Source: JADLHS01 sp964561105 (GTDB lineage Bacteria > Verrucomicrobiota > Verrucomicrobiia > Limisphaerales > JADLHS01). From it: a stretch of DNA of 64,000 nucleotides. The notes beneath the pieces were generated by a model. It searched no databases, was not told the origin of the DNA, and saw only the letters and a program-made list of their open reading frames with translations. Of the stretch, positions 9,768 through 18,505 are shown in pieces. Location of the stretch: contig CAZLOH010000003.1 in assembly GCA_964561105.1 (NCBI GenBank), positions 62,001 through 126,000 on the forward strand. The letters are read 5' to 3'. The first letter of the stretch is position 1. Each line of letters opens with the position of its first letter. The position numbers were made by a program, and so were the translations under genes.

Positions 9768-10907
9768 TCAATAGACGATCACGAAGCCGCCGTCCGGTCT
9801 GGCGTAAGCCGAAATCAAACTCCATGTGGGCACACCTTCCGTCCGGCCGTGGTCCGGGGTCGGGTTGCCGGCCGGGTCATAGAGCTGCCAGGCCACCGAA
9901 CCACCCTTGCCCCAGCTCGATCCTTCCACCCAGGCAAGCAGCACCTGCGCTTTCGCGTTGGCGACCACCACCGGGTATTTGCCCTTGGCTTCGGGCGAAA
10001 TCGGCGCAGAGACGCTGCCGGTCTGCGGATCTACTCGCACGAAGAAGACCCGGCCGTGCGTCTCGCCCGCGGCCAGCAAGCCGGATCTGGTTTCGGACAA
10101 GAACGCGCTGCTCATCGGGCAGGTGGCGATTTTCCATTCGTTGGAATACGCGATTTCAAAATCAGCGCCGTGATTGCGCGAGATCAGCAAGGTTTCATTC
10201 CGCGTGCCGCTTTTCGAGGCGGCCCGGTACAGGGCGAAGACATCGCCCTTGGAGTCCGTGAACGCCTTCATGCCACAGCAACCGCACGCCCCGATGGGAA
10301 GGCTGGTGGCCAGAGTTTCCGGCGCGAAGGTGCGGCCATCGTCCGTCGAGCGCGCCACGAAAACCGCGCGCCCGGCTTCACCGTTGGTGTTGCCCGGTTT
10401 GGGCGCGTGCCACATCACATAAACATTTCCCTGCCCATCCGCCGCCACCGAACCACCGCCATCCAGTCCCCGCGCGAATGTGATGACATTGCGTTCGGGT
10501 TCAAAGGCCGTGCCGGCATCGTTGAGACGGGCGTAGAGCATGGGCGCTTCCAGGTAGCTGCCATTCTTGGGCGCCAAGCCGTTCCAGGCCACATGCACCC
10601 GCCCATTTTTTACAACCGCCATTTGGGCGCCGCGAATTGTGCCGATTGCAACTGCGCTGCCCGGCGTCGAGTTCACCCGGATTGGTTTTGAAAACGCCTC
10701 CTGGCCTGGCGCTTGACTGACGTAGAAGATGTCGCCCCGACTGGGATCGCCTTTGAAGTAGATCAGGCGCATGACGCCTTGCGCATCCAGGACCGACTGC
10801 GGTTGGATGCCGCCATTGGGCGTGCGCAACAGTGTGATGTTTGCGGCACCGTGCGAAGCAGAGGAAAATCCGAGGCAACACAAGACAATCGGAAAGATGA
10901 ACTTCAT
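9768..10907 (-). CDS. Exported BNR/sialidase-fold repeat protein with CxCC motif
   Basis: 379 aa when started at the ATG at 10907 (an in-frame ATG at 10928 adds seven residues). A signal peptide precedes ANITLLR. The body shows BNR/Asp-box-like repeats (ARSTDDGRTFAPE, SRNHGADFE), suggesting a six-bladed sialidase-type propeller. No sialidase catalytic arginine triad could be assigned. Two unusual motifs, GACGCCGMKAF and TCPMSSAF, put Cys and Met close together and could form a copper site. It is the last gene of the operon 12354 to 9768, behind the sensor and sigma-factor genes, so a role in metal handling is inferred. Confidence 0.7.
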   Translation of the reverse strand: MKFIFPIVLCCLGFSSASHGAANITLLRTPNGGIQPQSVLDAQGVMRLIYFKGDPSRGDIFYVSQAPGQEAFSKPIRVNSTPGSAVAIGTIRGAQMAVVKNGRVHVAWNGLAPKNGSYLEAPMLYARLNDAGTAFEPERNVITFARGLDGGGSVAADGQGNVYVMWHAPKPGNTNGEAGRAVFVARSTDDGRTFAPETLATSLPIGACGCCGMKAFTDSKGDVFALYRAASKSGTRNETLLISRNHGADFEIAYSNEWKIATCPMSSAFLSETRSGLLAAGETHGRVFFVRVDPQTGSVSAPISPEAKGKYPVVVANAKAQVLLAWVEGSSWGKGGSVAWQLYDPAGNPTPDHGRTEGVPTWSLISAYARPDGGFVIVY

Positions 10908-10965
10908 ACTTTGATCTTGGGCCGCCATTACCGGGAGTGCCAGCCGATTTTGGGAGGCGCGCTTC

Positions 10966-11550
10966 CTAAAGCCAGCCTTTTAACTGCGCCCGCAAACTCT
11001 GCCGGGCGCGATACAGTCGCGCTTCGACGGCCTTGGGCGTCGCTTCCAGAATTATAGCCGCTTCCGCGACACTCTTTTCCTCCCACTCGCACAACACAAT
11101 TGCTTCGCGCAAGTCCTCCGGCAACTGGCTGACCGCAGTGCGCACTGCGGCGGCGCGCTCACTGGCCAACACCTGTTCGTGAGGCACCACGCCAGCGGCG
11201 GGTAACCTGCTGGCCAGCGGCTCTTCGCCGGTTCCCGACTCGGCATCCAGCGAGACGTTCGGATGCCGGCTGCGCCAGCGGATCTGGTTGCGCGCGAGAT
11301 TGGCGGCAATCGTGAACAGCCAGGCGGAAAACTTCTCCGTGGTCCGGAACCGGGCGCGCGCCTGAAATACTCGCACAAACGTCTCCTGCGCCAGATCGTT
11401 GGCATCGTCCTCGTTACCCAGCATCCGGCACAGGAAACGAAACACCGGCGTGGCGTGGCGTTCCATCAAATCGTTCAACGCCGCGTCGTGACCAGCGGTC
11501 AGTCGTTCCATGTCAGCCCGGTCCAACGCGTCAGTTTCAGTGGTGGCCAT
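10966..11550 (-). CDS. ECF sigma factor, CnrH-like, of the metal-sensing operon
   Basis: 194 aa from the ATG at 11550; an in-frame ATG at 11556 is equally possible. Region 2 is visible as LMERHATPVFRFLCRMLGNEDDANDLAQETFVRVFQA and what follows (region 2.4 around FSAWLFTIAANLARN). Region 4 covers LPEDLREAIVLCEWEEKSVAEAAIILE with the HTH and ARLYRARQSLRAQL. The start overlaps the stop of the sensor gene by 14 bases, indicating coupled translation. With the two upstream genes it forms a Y-X-H type set (membrane anti-sigma, periplasmic sensor, sigma) like the nickel/cobalt system cnrYXH; here the neighbours suggest copper. Confidence 0.88.
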   Translation of the reverse strand: MATTETDALDRADMERLTAGHDAALNDLMERHATPVFRFLCRMLGNEDDANDLAQETFVRVFQARARFRTTEKFSAWLFTIAANLARNQIRWRSRHPNVSLDAESGTGEEPLASRLPAAGVVPHEQVLASERAAAVRTAVSQLPEDLREAIVLCEWEEKSVAEAAIILEATPKAVEARLYRARQSLRAQLKGWL

Positions 11551-12031
11551 GCTCATGGTCCGCTGAGTGCGACATGGATTGCTCAATCTGCTCGTGGAAG
11601 CCAAGGGTCAGGCGCTGCATCTCGGCGAGATAGCGGCGGCCCTGTTCCGGCGGCATCGCCTGGCTGACTTCGACAAAGTGCCGGAGCATCTGGGTCTGAC
11701 ATTCCGCCCGCAGGGCCGCGAGTTCGGACAACTTCTTTTCCGCAACGCTCGTGACATTGGTCGCGCCGGACAGCGCCGCCTCCAGTTCCGCTTTCTTCAC
11801 CGCGATCTGCCGGCACATGTCAGCGCACTTGGGCAAGTAACCTTCGTGCAGCGAACGCACGCGCGCCATTTCCGCATCGCTCAACCGGAACTCCTGGCGC
11901 AGCCAGTCCAAGTCGTCCGCGTTGCCGGCCATCCGGGTCGCGCAAACGCGTTGAGCGAGTAGGTAGGACACAGCGAACAGGACGATGCCGCCCACAAGCG
12001 CCAGCGCCAGGATGGCCGGGGAGCGTTTCAT
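11537..12031 (-). CDS. Periplasmic heavy-metal sensor, CnrX-like
   Basis: 164 aa with one N-terminal membrane segment (about 7-26) and a helical periplasmic domain of the heavy-metal resistance (CnrX) family. Candidate ligands are His62 in RSLHEGYLPKCADMC, Cys69 and Cys73, and a second set in AECQTQMLRHF. The protein ends in a His-rich tail (HSADHEHGHH). In CnrX-type systems the sensor binds metal in the periplasm and relieves the membrane anti-sigma protein. The start overlaps the stop of the 108-aa gene by 4 bases (ATGA). The metal is inferred to be copper from context only. Confidence 0.85.
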   Translation of the reverse strand: MKRSPAILALALVGGIVLFAVSYLLAQRVCATRMAGNADDLDWLRQEFRLSDAEMARVRSLHEGYLPKCADMCRQIAVKKAELEAALSGATNVTSVAEKKLSELAALRAECQTQMLRHFVEVSQAMPPEQGRRYLAEMQRLTLGFHEQIEQSMSHSADHEHGHH

Positions 12032-12354
12032 CGCAGCGCGTTGGGCGCCACCACCGCGACATAACGCGCCTGGGCATCCTGCCGCGCGAGTTGCTCACCC
12101 CGATCCCAACCCAATCCCAGCCCGGCCAGAATCAGCATGGCCGCGATGGCAAATGCCAGCCGTGGACGGAGTAACCAGCCGGTCATGACATCCAGCCAAT
12201 TCCCAGCGCTCGCCGTGGCGCTATGTTTCTCCGCGGTTTCGATTCGCCGCCACACGTTCTCCTGAAAGCGCGGCGGCAGCAACGGGGTGGTCCGCGCTTC
12301 GCGCAGCAGACCGCCGAGTTTGTCCCCTTCGGGTTTGAAATTTGGTTCGCTCAT
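12028..12354 (-). CDS. Small membrane protein, candidate CnrY-like anti-sigma factor
   Basis: 108 aa: a soluble N-terminal part of about 62 residues, one transmembrane helix (about 64-82, LRPRLAFAIAAMLILAGLGL), and a short periplasmic tail. Size and layout match CnrY, the antisigma protein that holds CnrH at the membrane. Sequence similarity cannot be shown by eye because these proteins are poorly conserved. The assignment rests on gene order and on overlap with the CnrX-like sensor. It is the first gene of the minus-strand operon. Confidence 0.65.
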   Translation of the reverse strand: MSEPNFKPEGDKLGGLLREARTTPLLPPRFQENVWRRIETAEKHSATASAGNWLDVMTGWLLRPRLAFAIAAMLILAGLGLGWDRGEQLARQDAQARYVAVVAPNALR

Positions 12355-12384
12355 CCGGCTCGTATTACACCGCCCCCGGCAGAA

Positions 12385-12418
12385 TCCCGCAAAATGTTTT
12401 CACCTGAATTTTGCGGGA
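12385..12418. promoter_or_regulatory. Perfect 11-bp inverted repeat in a divergent promoter region
   Basis: TCCCGCAAAAT (12385-12395) and ATTTTGCGGGA (12408-12418) are perfect inverse copies separated by 12 bases. They sit midway between the start of the anti-sigma/sensor/sigma operon (12354, minus) and a secreted Cys protein (12498, plus). The outward GGGA ends look like back-to-back ECF -35 elements, but a repressor operator is equally possible. Confidence 0.55.
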
Positions 12419-12497
12419 AACAATCCGCGCCGGGGTAAGTGTGATCAGTGGCAATCAAGGTGGTTGCCCATAACCGACAACCAAAGAAAGAACGAAA

Positions 12498-12908
12498 ATG
12501 AAAACGAACAATCATGTCATTCGCCCCCTCACCCTGGGCTTCGCCGTGCTGGCCATTGTCGGCCTGTTGTCCTTGCCGACGCCTGGGTCTGCGCAGGAAC
12601 CAGTGAAGGGAGCGCAAAAGTTGCTCCAGCTTAACGCTAACAAGACGGCAACCGGTGCTCAGGTCGTACGAGCCAGCGACACGGCCGCGATGTCCTGTGC
12701 GAAGTGCAAAGTCAGTCGGGTCACCATTGTGCAACCGGCGACCAAAACCGGCGCCAAGCCGGAAACCAATGTGATCACCCGCCACGAGTGCCCCGACTGC
12801 AAACAGAAGGTTGTGACCGAAGGCCATGGCAAGGCTGCCACGCAAAAGCTCGTTCACAACTGCAAGCAAGCTGGCAACGAGGTCGCCTTCTGCTGTGCGA
12901 TGAAGTAG
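12498..12908 (+). CDS. Secreted cysteine-rich protein, probable metal binder
   Basis: 136 aa, signal peptide about 1-32 ending GSAQEP. The mature part has CAKC, CPDC, HNC and a terminal FCCAMK, seven cysteines arranged like a small treble-clef or metal-storage site. It is not a family I can name. It is divergent from the CnrYXH-like operon across the inverted repeat at 12385-12418, so it may be a target of that sigma factor. AAGAAAG lies a few bases upstream of the start as a weak RBS. Confidence 0.75.
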   Translation: MKTNNHVIRPLTLGFAVLAIVGLLSLPTPGSAQEPVKGAQKLLQLNANKTATGAQVVRASDTAAMSCAKCKVSRVTIVQPATKTGAKPETNVITRHECPDCKQKVVTEGHGKAATQKLVHNCKQAGNEVAFCCAMK

Positions 12909-12932
12909 TAAACGGCGATACCACCATCGGAT

Positions 12933-12957
12933 CGGGGAGAGCACACGGTTCTCCCCG
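12933..12957 (+). terminator. Possible terminator hairpin after the 136-aa gene
   Basis: An 8-bp stem CGGGGAGA/TCTCCCCG with a 9-base loop lies 24 bases after the stop codon. Only a short GGTTT follows, so termination strength is doubtful. Confidence 0.4.
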
Positions 12958-13101
12958 GTTTGCGCCCCCTCCTGATGAACCTTCCGTTGGTAGCCGCCGA
13001 GGCAACGAGGCGGACTTTATTGAGCCACCACGCTCTCCGCCTCGTCGCGTCGTCGCCCACAGCTCAAGGCTCCCAAGCACAAAGCTGATTTGGGAGGATG
13101 C

Positions 13102-13629
13102 TCAGTCTTGGCAGGTGCAATCCAGACAGCCGTGTTTGCTACACGCACGACAGTTCTTTGAAAGCAAATCGCGCAGTTGCTTCCGGGCACGATGCAATCG
13201 AACCGTGAGATTGTTTCTGGTCAGCCCCAATTCCGCGGCGACTCGCGCAGGATCGGCTTGCTCGAGATCAATCTGTTGCAGCACCTCCCGGTATTGAACC
13301 GGCAGGGTGGGGAGCAACCGCACAAAGCATTGGCACAGCACCCGTCTGTCGCTGACGGTGGGCGAATCGGATAGTTCCGCCTGAAACCGATCCAAGGCCC
13401 GTTTGCGGGTGTCGTTGCGCCGGTACAGGTCAATGATGGAGCGCCGAAGTATGCGGTAAAACCAGGCGATCGAGTCCTCCGAATTTTTCGGCTGGCGTTC
13501 GGCGGCGAGCGCCTTGAGCAAGCTGTCCTGCACCAGGTCCGCCGCGAGGTGCTCGTCGCCAACCCGTTTTCTGACAAATCCCGTGAAGGCGTCAAGGTTC
13601 TCCAGAATGGATTGATCGAGGTTCGGCAC
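13102..13629 (-). CDS. ECF sigma factor with cysteine-rich C-terminal tail (CorE/ECF44-like)
   Basis: 175 aa. Region 2 spans about 13-72 (DEHLAADLVQDSLLKAL, IAWFYRILRRSIIDLYRR) and region 4 about 105-155 (LPVQYREVLQQIDLEQ, VAAELGLTRNNLTVRLHRARKQL). The last 16 residues contain Cys160, Cys163, His166, Cys168, Cys171 and Cys173, and Cys99 and Cys101 lie in the linker. This arrangement resembles the metal-binding tail of CorE from Myxococcus, where copper controls sigma activity directly without an anti-sigma protein. No anti-sigma gene is adjacent. It is transcribed away from copA, which starts 96 bases away, so copA is the likely target. The divergent gap has two TCCGGA palindromes near 13655 and 13676. 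Confidence 0.85.
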   Translation of the reverse strand: MPNLDQSILENLDAFTGFVRKRVGDEHLAADLVQDSLLKALAAERQPKNSEDSIAWFYRILRRSIIDLYRRNDTRKRALDRFQAELSDSPTVSDRRVLCQCFVRLLPTLPVQYREVLQQIDLEQADPARVAAELGLTRNNLTVRLHRARKQLRDLLSKNCRACSKHGCLDCTCQD

Positions 13630-13725
13630 GGCGCGACGCTAACTTGGCGTGACCATCCGGACAAGCTCGCAACCGTCCGGAAGATTGTCTGTAATTAAAA
13701 TCCACCTCGTGCGTTTGCAGGGTGG

Positions 13726-16233
13726 ATGAAGACACAAAAGCAAATGAAGCCTGAGGCCATGATAACGAAAGATCCGGTCTGCGGCATGTCGGTTGATCCG
13801 GCCACCGCCCTTCAAGCCGAGCGCGACGGCGCGACCTACTACTTCTGCAGCGAGCATTGCCAGCGGAAATTTCTCTCCCAATCGCCGGCTGCCAAATTGC
13901 TGGATCAGGTTTCCGCCCCCGAATCCAGTGCTGGCTGCCAGCACCACGGCCATCACCATACCGCTCACAGCGCCCGACACCCGAAGCCCCCTCAGCCCGC
14001 CGCGACCGCAAAATACTTCTGCCCGATGTGCCCGGGCGTCGAAAGCGACCACCCGGGCGATTGTCCCCAATGCGGCATGGCGCTGGAACGCAATCCCGCC
14101 GGGAAGCCCGCCACAAAAACCATCTACACCTGCCCGATGCACCCGGAGATCGAACAAGATCATCCGGGGGATTGCCCGAAGTGCGGCATGGCACTGGAGC
14201 CGAAGGCGGTGATGGCGGAGGGGGAAGAGGATGATTCGGAATTGCGTGACCTGATACGTCGCGTCTGGGTTGGCGGCCTGTTGACGTTGCCGGTCTTTGT
14301 CGTGGCAATGGCCCATTTGATTCCCGCCTGGCAACACGCGGAATGGGTGGTGGGAAACATTTCCCGCTGGGGACAATTCATTTTGAGCACACCGGTGGCG
14401 CTCTGGGCGGGCTGGCCGTTTTTCGTGCGCGGCGGGCGCTCGCTACGAAACCGCAGCCTGAACATGTTCACCTTGATCGCCCTCGGGGTTGGGGCGGCGT
14501 ATTGCTTCAGCGTGGCGGCCCTGCTGATTCCGCAGGCGTTTCCGCCGGGTGCCGGGCATGGCGGTTTACCGGCAATCTATTTTGAAGCGGCTGCGGTCAT
14601 TACCGTACTCGTTCTGATCGGGCAGGTGCTGGAACTTCGGGCCCGGCAGCGAACCAGTGGCGCGATCAAGGCGTTGCTCGGGCTGGCCCCCAAGACCGCG
14701 CGACGCGTCACGGCCAGCGGTGACGAAGACGTGGCCCTGGACGCCATTCAACCGGGCGATTTGTTGCGCGTCCGACCCGGGGAAAAAATCCCGGTGGACG
14801 GCGCGGTGACGGACGGGCGCACTGCAGTGGATGAATCCATGCTCACAGGTGAACCGCTGCCGGTGGAAAAGAGTTCAGGCGCAAAAGTGTCCGGCGGCAC
14901 CGTCAACACCACGGGCAGCATCGTGATGCGGGCCGAACGTGTGGGAGCCGCAACAATGCTCGCCCAGATTGTCAGCCTCGTCGCGCAGGCCCAGCGGAGT
15001 CGCGCCCCCATCCAAGCACTCGCCGACCGGGTGGCGGCGTGGTTTGTTCCCACGGTGTTGGTGGTCGCGGCGCTCACGTTCATCGGCTGGATGGTTTTTG
15101 GTCCCGAGCCGCGCCTGGCCTTTGCCATCACCAACGCTGTGGCCGTACTGATTATTGCCTGCCCCTGTGCGCTGGGTTTGGCCACCCCCATGAGCGTGAT
15201 GGTGGGCATCGGTCGCGGCGCCCAATTGGGCGTGTTGATCCGCAACGCCGGGGCGATCGAAAAACTCGCCCGGTTGGACACACTGGCTGTGGACAAAACC
15301 GGCACGCTCACCGAGGGCAAACCCAAACTGGTCAAGGCCAGTCCGGTCAAGCAATTCTCTGAGGCTGACTTGCTGCGGCTGGCTGCTTCGGTGGAACAAA
15401 ACAGTGAACATCCGCTGGCACACGCCGTTGTGGTGGCCGCTCGCGAGCGGCAGCTTGCAATTGAGCCGACGCAGGATTTCCAATCCACCACTGGAGGTGG
15501 CGTAACTGGAACGGTGGCCGGACGCCCCGTGGCGGTGGGCAAGGCGGATTTTCTGCGCGCACAAAATGCGATGAACGTTGAGCAACTGGAACAGCTCGCG
15601 GCGCCGCACCAAGCCGACGCCGCCACGGTGATTTACGTGGCTCTAAACGGTCAGGCAGCGGGTATTCTGGCAGTGGCAGATCCCATCAAGGATTCGACCC
15701 CAGCCGCGCTCACCGCATTGCGGGAGCTTGGAGTGAGCGTCCGCATGTTGACCGGCGATAATCCTCGCACGGCGGCGGCAGTTGCCGAGCGTCTGGGGAT
15801 CGGGCATTTCCGCGCAGGAGTCAGCCCCGAGGACAAACACGATGAAGTGAAATCCCTCCAGGCAGAAAGCCGGATGGTGGCGATGGCCGGCGATGGCATT
15901 AACGATGCCCCGGCTTTGGCGGCGGCCGACGTGGGGATTGCGATGGGAACGGGCACGGATGTTGCCATGGAAAGCGCCGACGTTACCCTGGTCAAAGGTG
16001 ATTTGCAGGGGATCGTGCGTGCCATTCGACTGGGTCGCGCCATGATGCGCAACATCCAACAGAATCTGTTTTTTGCCTTCGCCTACAACGTCGTGGGTAT
16101 TCCGGTTGCCGCCGGTGTGCTTTATCCGGTTTTCGGTGCGTTGCTCAGCCCGATGATCGCTGGCGCGGCCATGAGCCTGAGTTCGGTCTCGGTCATTGGC
16201 AACGCGTTGCGTTTGCGACGGGCAAGCCTGTGA
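13726..16233 (+). CDS. copA: P1B-1 copper-exporting ATPase with YHS and two HMBD N-terminal domains
   Basis: 835 aa. The N-terminus has a YHS/TRASH domain (about 13-58, DPVCGM, FCSEHC), a His-rich linker (HHGHHHTAHSARH, 73-85), and two heavy-metal-binding domains of the YxCPMHP type (about 97-122 and 133-158). There is no classical CxxC HMA domain. The ATPase core is complete: TGE 374-376, CPC at 479-481 in the membrane, DKTGT with Asp523, His562-Pro563, GDGINDAP 722-729. YN at 787-788 and MSLSS near 816 fit Cu(I) P1B-1 pumps. It moves copper from cytoplasm to periplasm. In-frame ATGs at 13744 and 13759 are alternative starts. Confidence 0.95.
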   Translation: MKTQKQMKPEAMITKDPVCGMSVDPATALQAERDGATYYFCSEHCQRKFLSQSPAAKLLDQVSAPESSAGCQHHGHHHTAHSARHPKPPQPAATAKYFCPMCPGVESDHPGDCPQCGMALERNPAGKPATKTIYTCPMHPEIEQDHPGDCPKCGMALEPKAVMAEGEEDDSELRDLIRRVWVGGLLTLPVFVVAMAHLIPAWQHAEWVVGNISRWGQFILSTPVALWAGWPFFVRGGRSLRNRSLNMFTLIALGVGAAYCFSVAALLIPQAFPPGAGHGGLPAIYFEAAAVITVLVLIGQVLELRARQRTSGAIKALLGLAPKTARRVTASGDEDVALDAIQPGDLLRVRPGEKIPVDGAVTDGRTAVDESMLTGEPLPVEKSSGAKVSGGTVNTTGSIVMRAERVGAATMLAQIVSLVAQAQRSRAPIQALADRVAAWFVPTVLVVAALTFIGWMVFGPEPRLAFAITNAVAVLIIACPCALGLATPMSVMVGIGRGAQLGVLIRNAGAIEKLARLDTLAVDKTGTLTEGKPKLVKASPVKQFSEADLLRLAASVEQNSEHPLAHAVVVAARERQLAIEPTQDFQSTTGGGVTGTVAGRPVAVGKADFLRAQNAMNVEQLEQLAAPHQADAATVIYVALNGQAAGILAVADPIKDSTPAALTALRELGVSVRMLTGDNPRTAAAVAERLGIGHFRAGVSPEDKHDEVKSLQAESRMVAMAGDGINDAPALAAADVGIAMGTGTDVAMESADVTLVKGDLQGIVRAIRLGRAMMRNIQQNLFFAFAYNVVGIPVAAGVLYPVFGALLSPMIAGAAMSLSSVSVIGNALRLRRASL

Positions 16234-16334
16234 CTCGCCTCCCGCCGCAACGAAGAAAAAAAGATTGAGTGGTTTTCTCCGTTGTGGTGTAAGTGAGAAA
16301 GAACGAAGACCGTTCGCTGAATCAACATTAAACC

Positions 16335-16637
16335 ATGAAAACCTCAATCAAACTCACCGCCCTCGCCCTCGCCGCCGCCTATTTTGCCGCACCGCTCAGC
16401 CTGCTGGCAGCGGACAAGAAGGAAGCCATCAAGCCTTACCCACTCAAGAAGTGCCTCGTTTCCGACGAGAAGCTCGGCGAGATGGGCAAGCCGTACACCT
16501 TTAACTACAAGGGCCAGGAGATCAAACTCTGCTGCAAGGATTGCCAGAAAGATTTCACCAAAAACCCGAAGAAGTATCTCAAGAAGCTCGCTGACGCCAA
16601 GAAGTCGGCCGCCGAGAAACCGGCTGACAAACAGTGA
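16335..16637 (+). CDS. Small exported TRASH/YHS-like metal-binding protein
   Basis: 100 aa. Signal peptide about 1-25 (ends SLLAADKK). The mature domain has KKCLVSDEKLG, then FNYKGQEIKLCCKDCQKDF, the Cys-x(n)-CCxxC-F pattern of TRASH/YHS-like domains, followed by a Lys-rich tail. Likely a periplasmic copper binder. It sits 101 bases after copA and before the efflux genes. Confidence 0.85.
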   Translation: MKTSIKLTALALAAAYFAAPLSLLAADKKEAIKPYPLKKCLVSDEKLGEMGKPYTFNYKGQEIKLCCKDCQKDFTKNPKKYLKKLADAKKSAAEKPADKQ

Positions 16638-16692
16638 GCCGTGCCGGCTGGGCGCCGGGCGCGCCCGGCACAATTCACGCTAGATTGAAACC

Positions 16693-17022
16693 ATGAAACG
16701 GGTCGCCGCCATCGTTCTCAGCCTGATGTTCCTTGGACTTCAGGTGATGTCGCCGACCCCGTCTTCACTCGCCGCCGTCTCTGCTGGCCGGGATTGCGGC
16801 TGCGCCAAGCGGGCTTGCTGCGCGGCTGCGTCGCCGGCTTCGCAGCCGTCTCCGGCCGCTCCGGCGCCTGCCGACTTGCAACACGCGCTCGCGCTGCTCG
16901 CGCCAAACCGGGTGGCGTGGCAGTTGCCCGTCACCGTGCGCTTGGTGGCCTTGTTCGATTCTTCCATGGCCGTCACGGCGAATGTGCCGCTCTTCACCCG
17001 GCACTGCAGTTTCCTGATCTGA
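16693..17022 (+). CDS. Small exported protein with CGCAKRACC motif
   Basis: 109 aa. Signal sequence (about 1-27) followed by DCGCAKRACCAAA, then a Pro/Ala linker and a C-terminal segment ending TRHCSFLI. The CxC...CC cluster suggests metal binding. No family is recognised. The position between the TRASH protein and the outer-membrane channel gene, on the same strand, supports a copper-related role. Confidence 0.65.
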   Translation: MKRVAAIVLSLMFLGLQVMSPTPSSLAAVSAGRDCGCAKRACCAAASPASQPSPAAPAPADLQHALALLAPNRVAWQLPVTVRLVALFDSSMAVTANVPLFTRHCSFLI

Positions 17023-17113
17023 GATTCCTTCACCTACGCTCGTAGTGTGTACCGCGCCGGTGCGCGGCGGCGTTTTCGCTCGTTCGATTTTTGGTCGCGG
17101 GATTTCTGTACCT

Positions 17114-18502
17114 ATGAAGATTTTGAGTTGGTTCAAATGGCTGGCAATGGGCGGTCTGGGATTCATTACCCTGACCGGCTGCCGTGGTTTGTCCACGAAG
17201 GACGAGCGCGCGGCGCGGCGGGATTTGGAGTCAGTGACCGGAGAGTACCGTCCGAATGGGAAACAACCGACTTTGCCGGAACTCCGTCCCGACTCCAGCT
17301 TCAGCAATTACCTCGCTTTTGCGCTGTTGAATCAGCCGAAGGTGGCGGCCGCGTACGATGATTGGGCTGCCGCCGTGGAGAATATCACCGTGCAACGCTC
17401 GTTGCCGGATCCGCGTCTGACGTTCGAGTCGGATATCGCCGACATGGTGATGACGATCATGCCTGGTATCATGCAGGAGTTTCCCGGCCCGGGGAAACTC
17501 AAGGCCGCCGCGCGCGTGGCGAGCACGGCGAGCCAGGCCCGGTATTTTCAATTTGAAACCGCAGTCCTGCAAACTGCGTTCGATCTCAAAAGCTCCTTCT
17601 ACAATCTCCATTTCCTCGAGGACAAGATCCGCATCAACCGCCAGATGCTTGGCCTGTTGAGAGATCTCGCGTTAATCGCCCGCACCCAAAACGAGGTGGG
17701 CAAGGGCACGCTTCAGGACGTTTATCGCGCCCAGATCGAGCAGGACAAACTCAAGACGGAACTCACCAATCTCGATGATTCGCGCCAGCCGCTCCTCGCC
17801 CAATTCAAAGCCGCGCTCGGCCTGCGCACCGATCAGCCTGATCCGCCCGTGCCCGCCCGATTGGAACCCACGCCCCTGGACTTGTCGGCCGACGATTTGT
17901 TCGCCATCGGCCTCGCTCGCAACCCACGCCTCAAGGCCATGGAAGCTGAAGTCCGCCTGGCTGAAGCGGACATCGCCATGGCCGCAAAATCCAAAGTGCC
18001 GGATTTCAGCCTCGGCCTGATGGCGGATGCCAAGGCGTCACCGGTGATGTTCCGGCCGCAGGCGGGCATGACCCTGCCGATCTGGCGCGACAAGATCGCC
18101 GCACAAATCGCCCAGGCCCAGGCCGGCCAGCGCGCCGCCGAGGCCCGGCTCACCTCCGAGCAGATCCTGCTCGGCGTGGATTTCGCAATGAAGACGTATG
18201 ACTATCGCGAGGTCACCCGCAACCTCGCGCTCCTGCAAAACCAACTCATTCCCAAGGCGCACCAGTCCCTGGAAATCGCCCGATCCGGTTATCTGGCCGG
18301 AACGATTGATTTCTTCAACCTGATTGATTCCCAGCAGACGTTGCTGCGATTCGAGCTGGCGGAAGTCGAAGCCCGCGCCCGCCGCGAAATCATTCTTGCT
18401 GAACTATCCCTGCAAATCGCAGGTGTGCCGCCGGAAGGCGCGCCGTTGTTATCATCGGCGCAACCCGAAACGCTCTCCCACACGAACCCCAAACATCACT
18501 GA
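17114..18502 (+). CDS. cusC: TolC-family outer-membrane efflux lipoprotein (CusC-like)
   Basis: 462 aa. The ATG at 17114 is chosen because it gives a lipoprotein signal (MKILSWFKWLAMGG, then FITLTGC); an upstream in-frame ATG at 17045 would bury it. Two outer-membrane efflux repeats are visible: coiled-coil helices near FEFGPGKLK-type region MQEFPGPGKLKAAARVA and MTLPIWRDKIAAQIAQAQAG, each followed by long alpha-helical stretches. It forms the outer-membrane channel of the tripartite CusCBA-like pump; cusB-like and cusA-like genes follow. Confidence 0.9.
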   Translation: MKILSWFKWLAMGGLGFITLTGCRGLSTKDERAARRDLESVTGEYRPNGKQPTLPELRPDSSFSNYLAFALLNQPKVAAAYDDWAAAVENITVQRSLPDPRLTFESDIADMVMTIMPGIMQEFPGPGKLKAAARVASTASQARYFQFETAVLQTAFDLKSSFYNLHFLEDKIRINRQMLGLLRDLALIARTQNEVGKGTLQDVYRAQIEQDKLKTELTNLDDSRQPLLAQFKAALGLRTDQPDPPVPARLEPTPLDLSADDLFAIGLARNPRLKAMEAEVRLAEADIAMAAKSKVPDFSLGLMADAKASPVMFRPQAGMTLPIWRDKIAAQIAQAQAGQRAAEARLTSEQILLGVDFAMKTYDYREVTRNLALLQNQLIPKAHQSLEIARSGYLAGTIDFFNLIDSQQTLLRFELAEVEARARREIILAELSLQIAGVPPEGAPLLSSAQPETLSHTNPKHH

Positions 18503-18505
18503 GTT

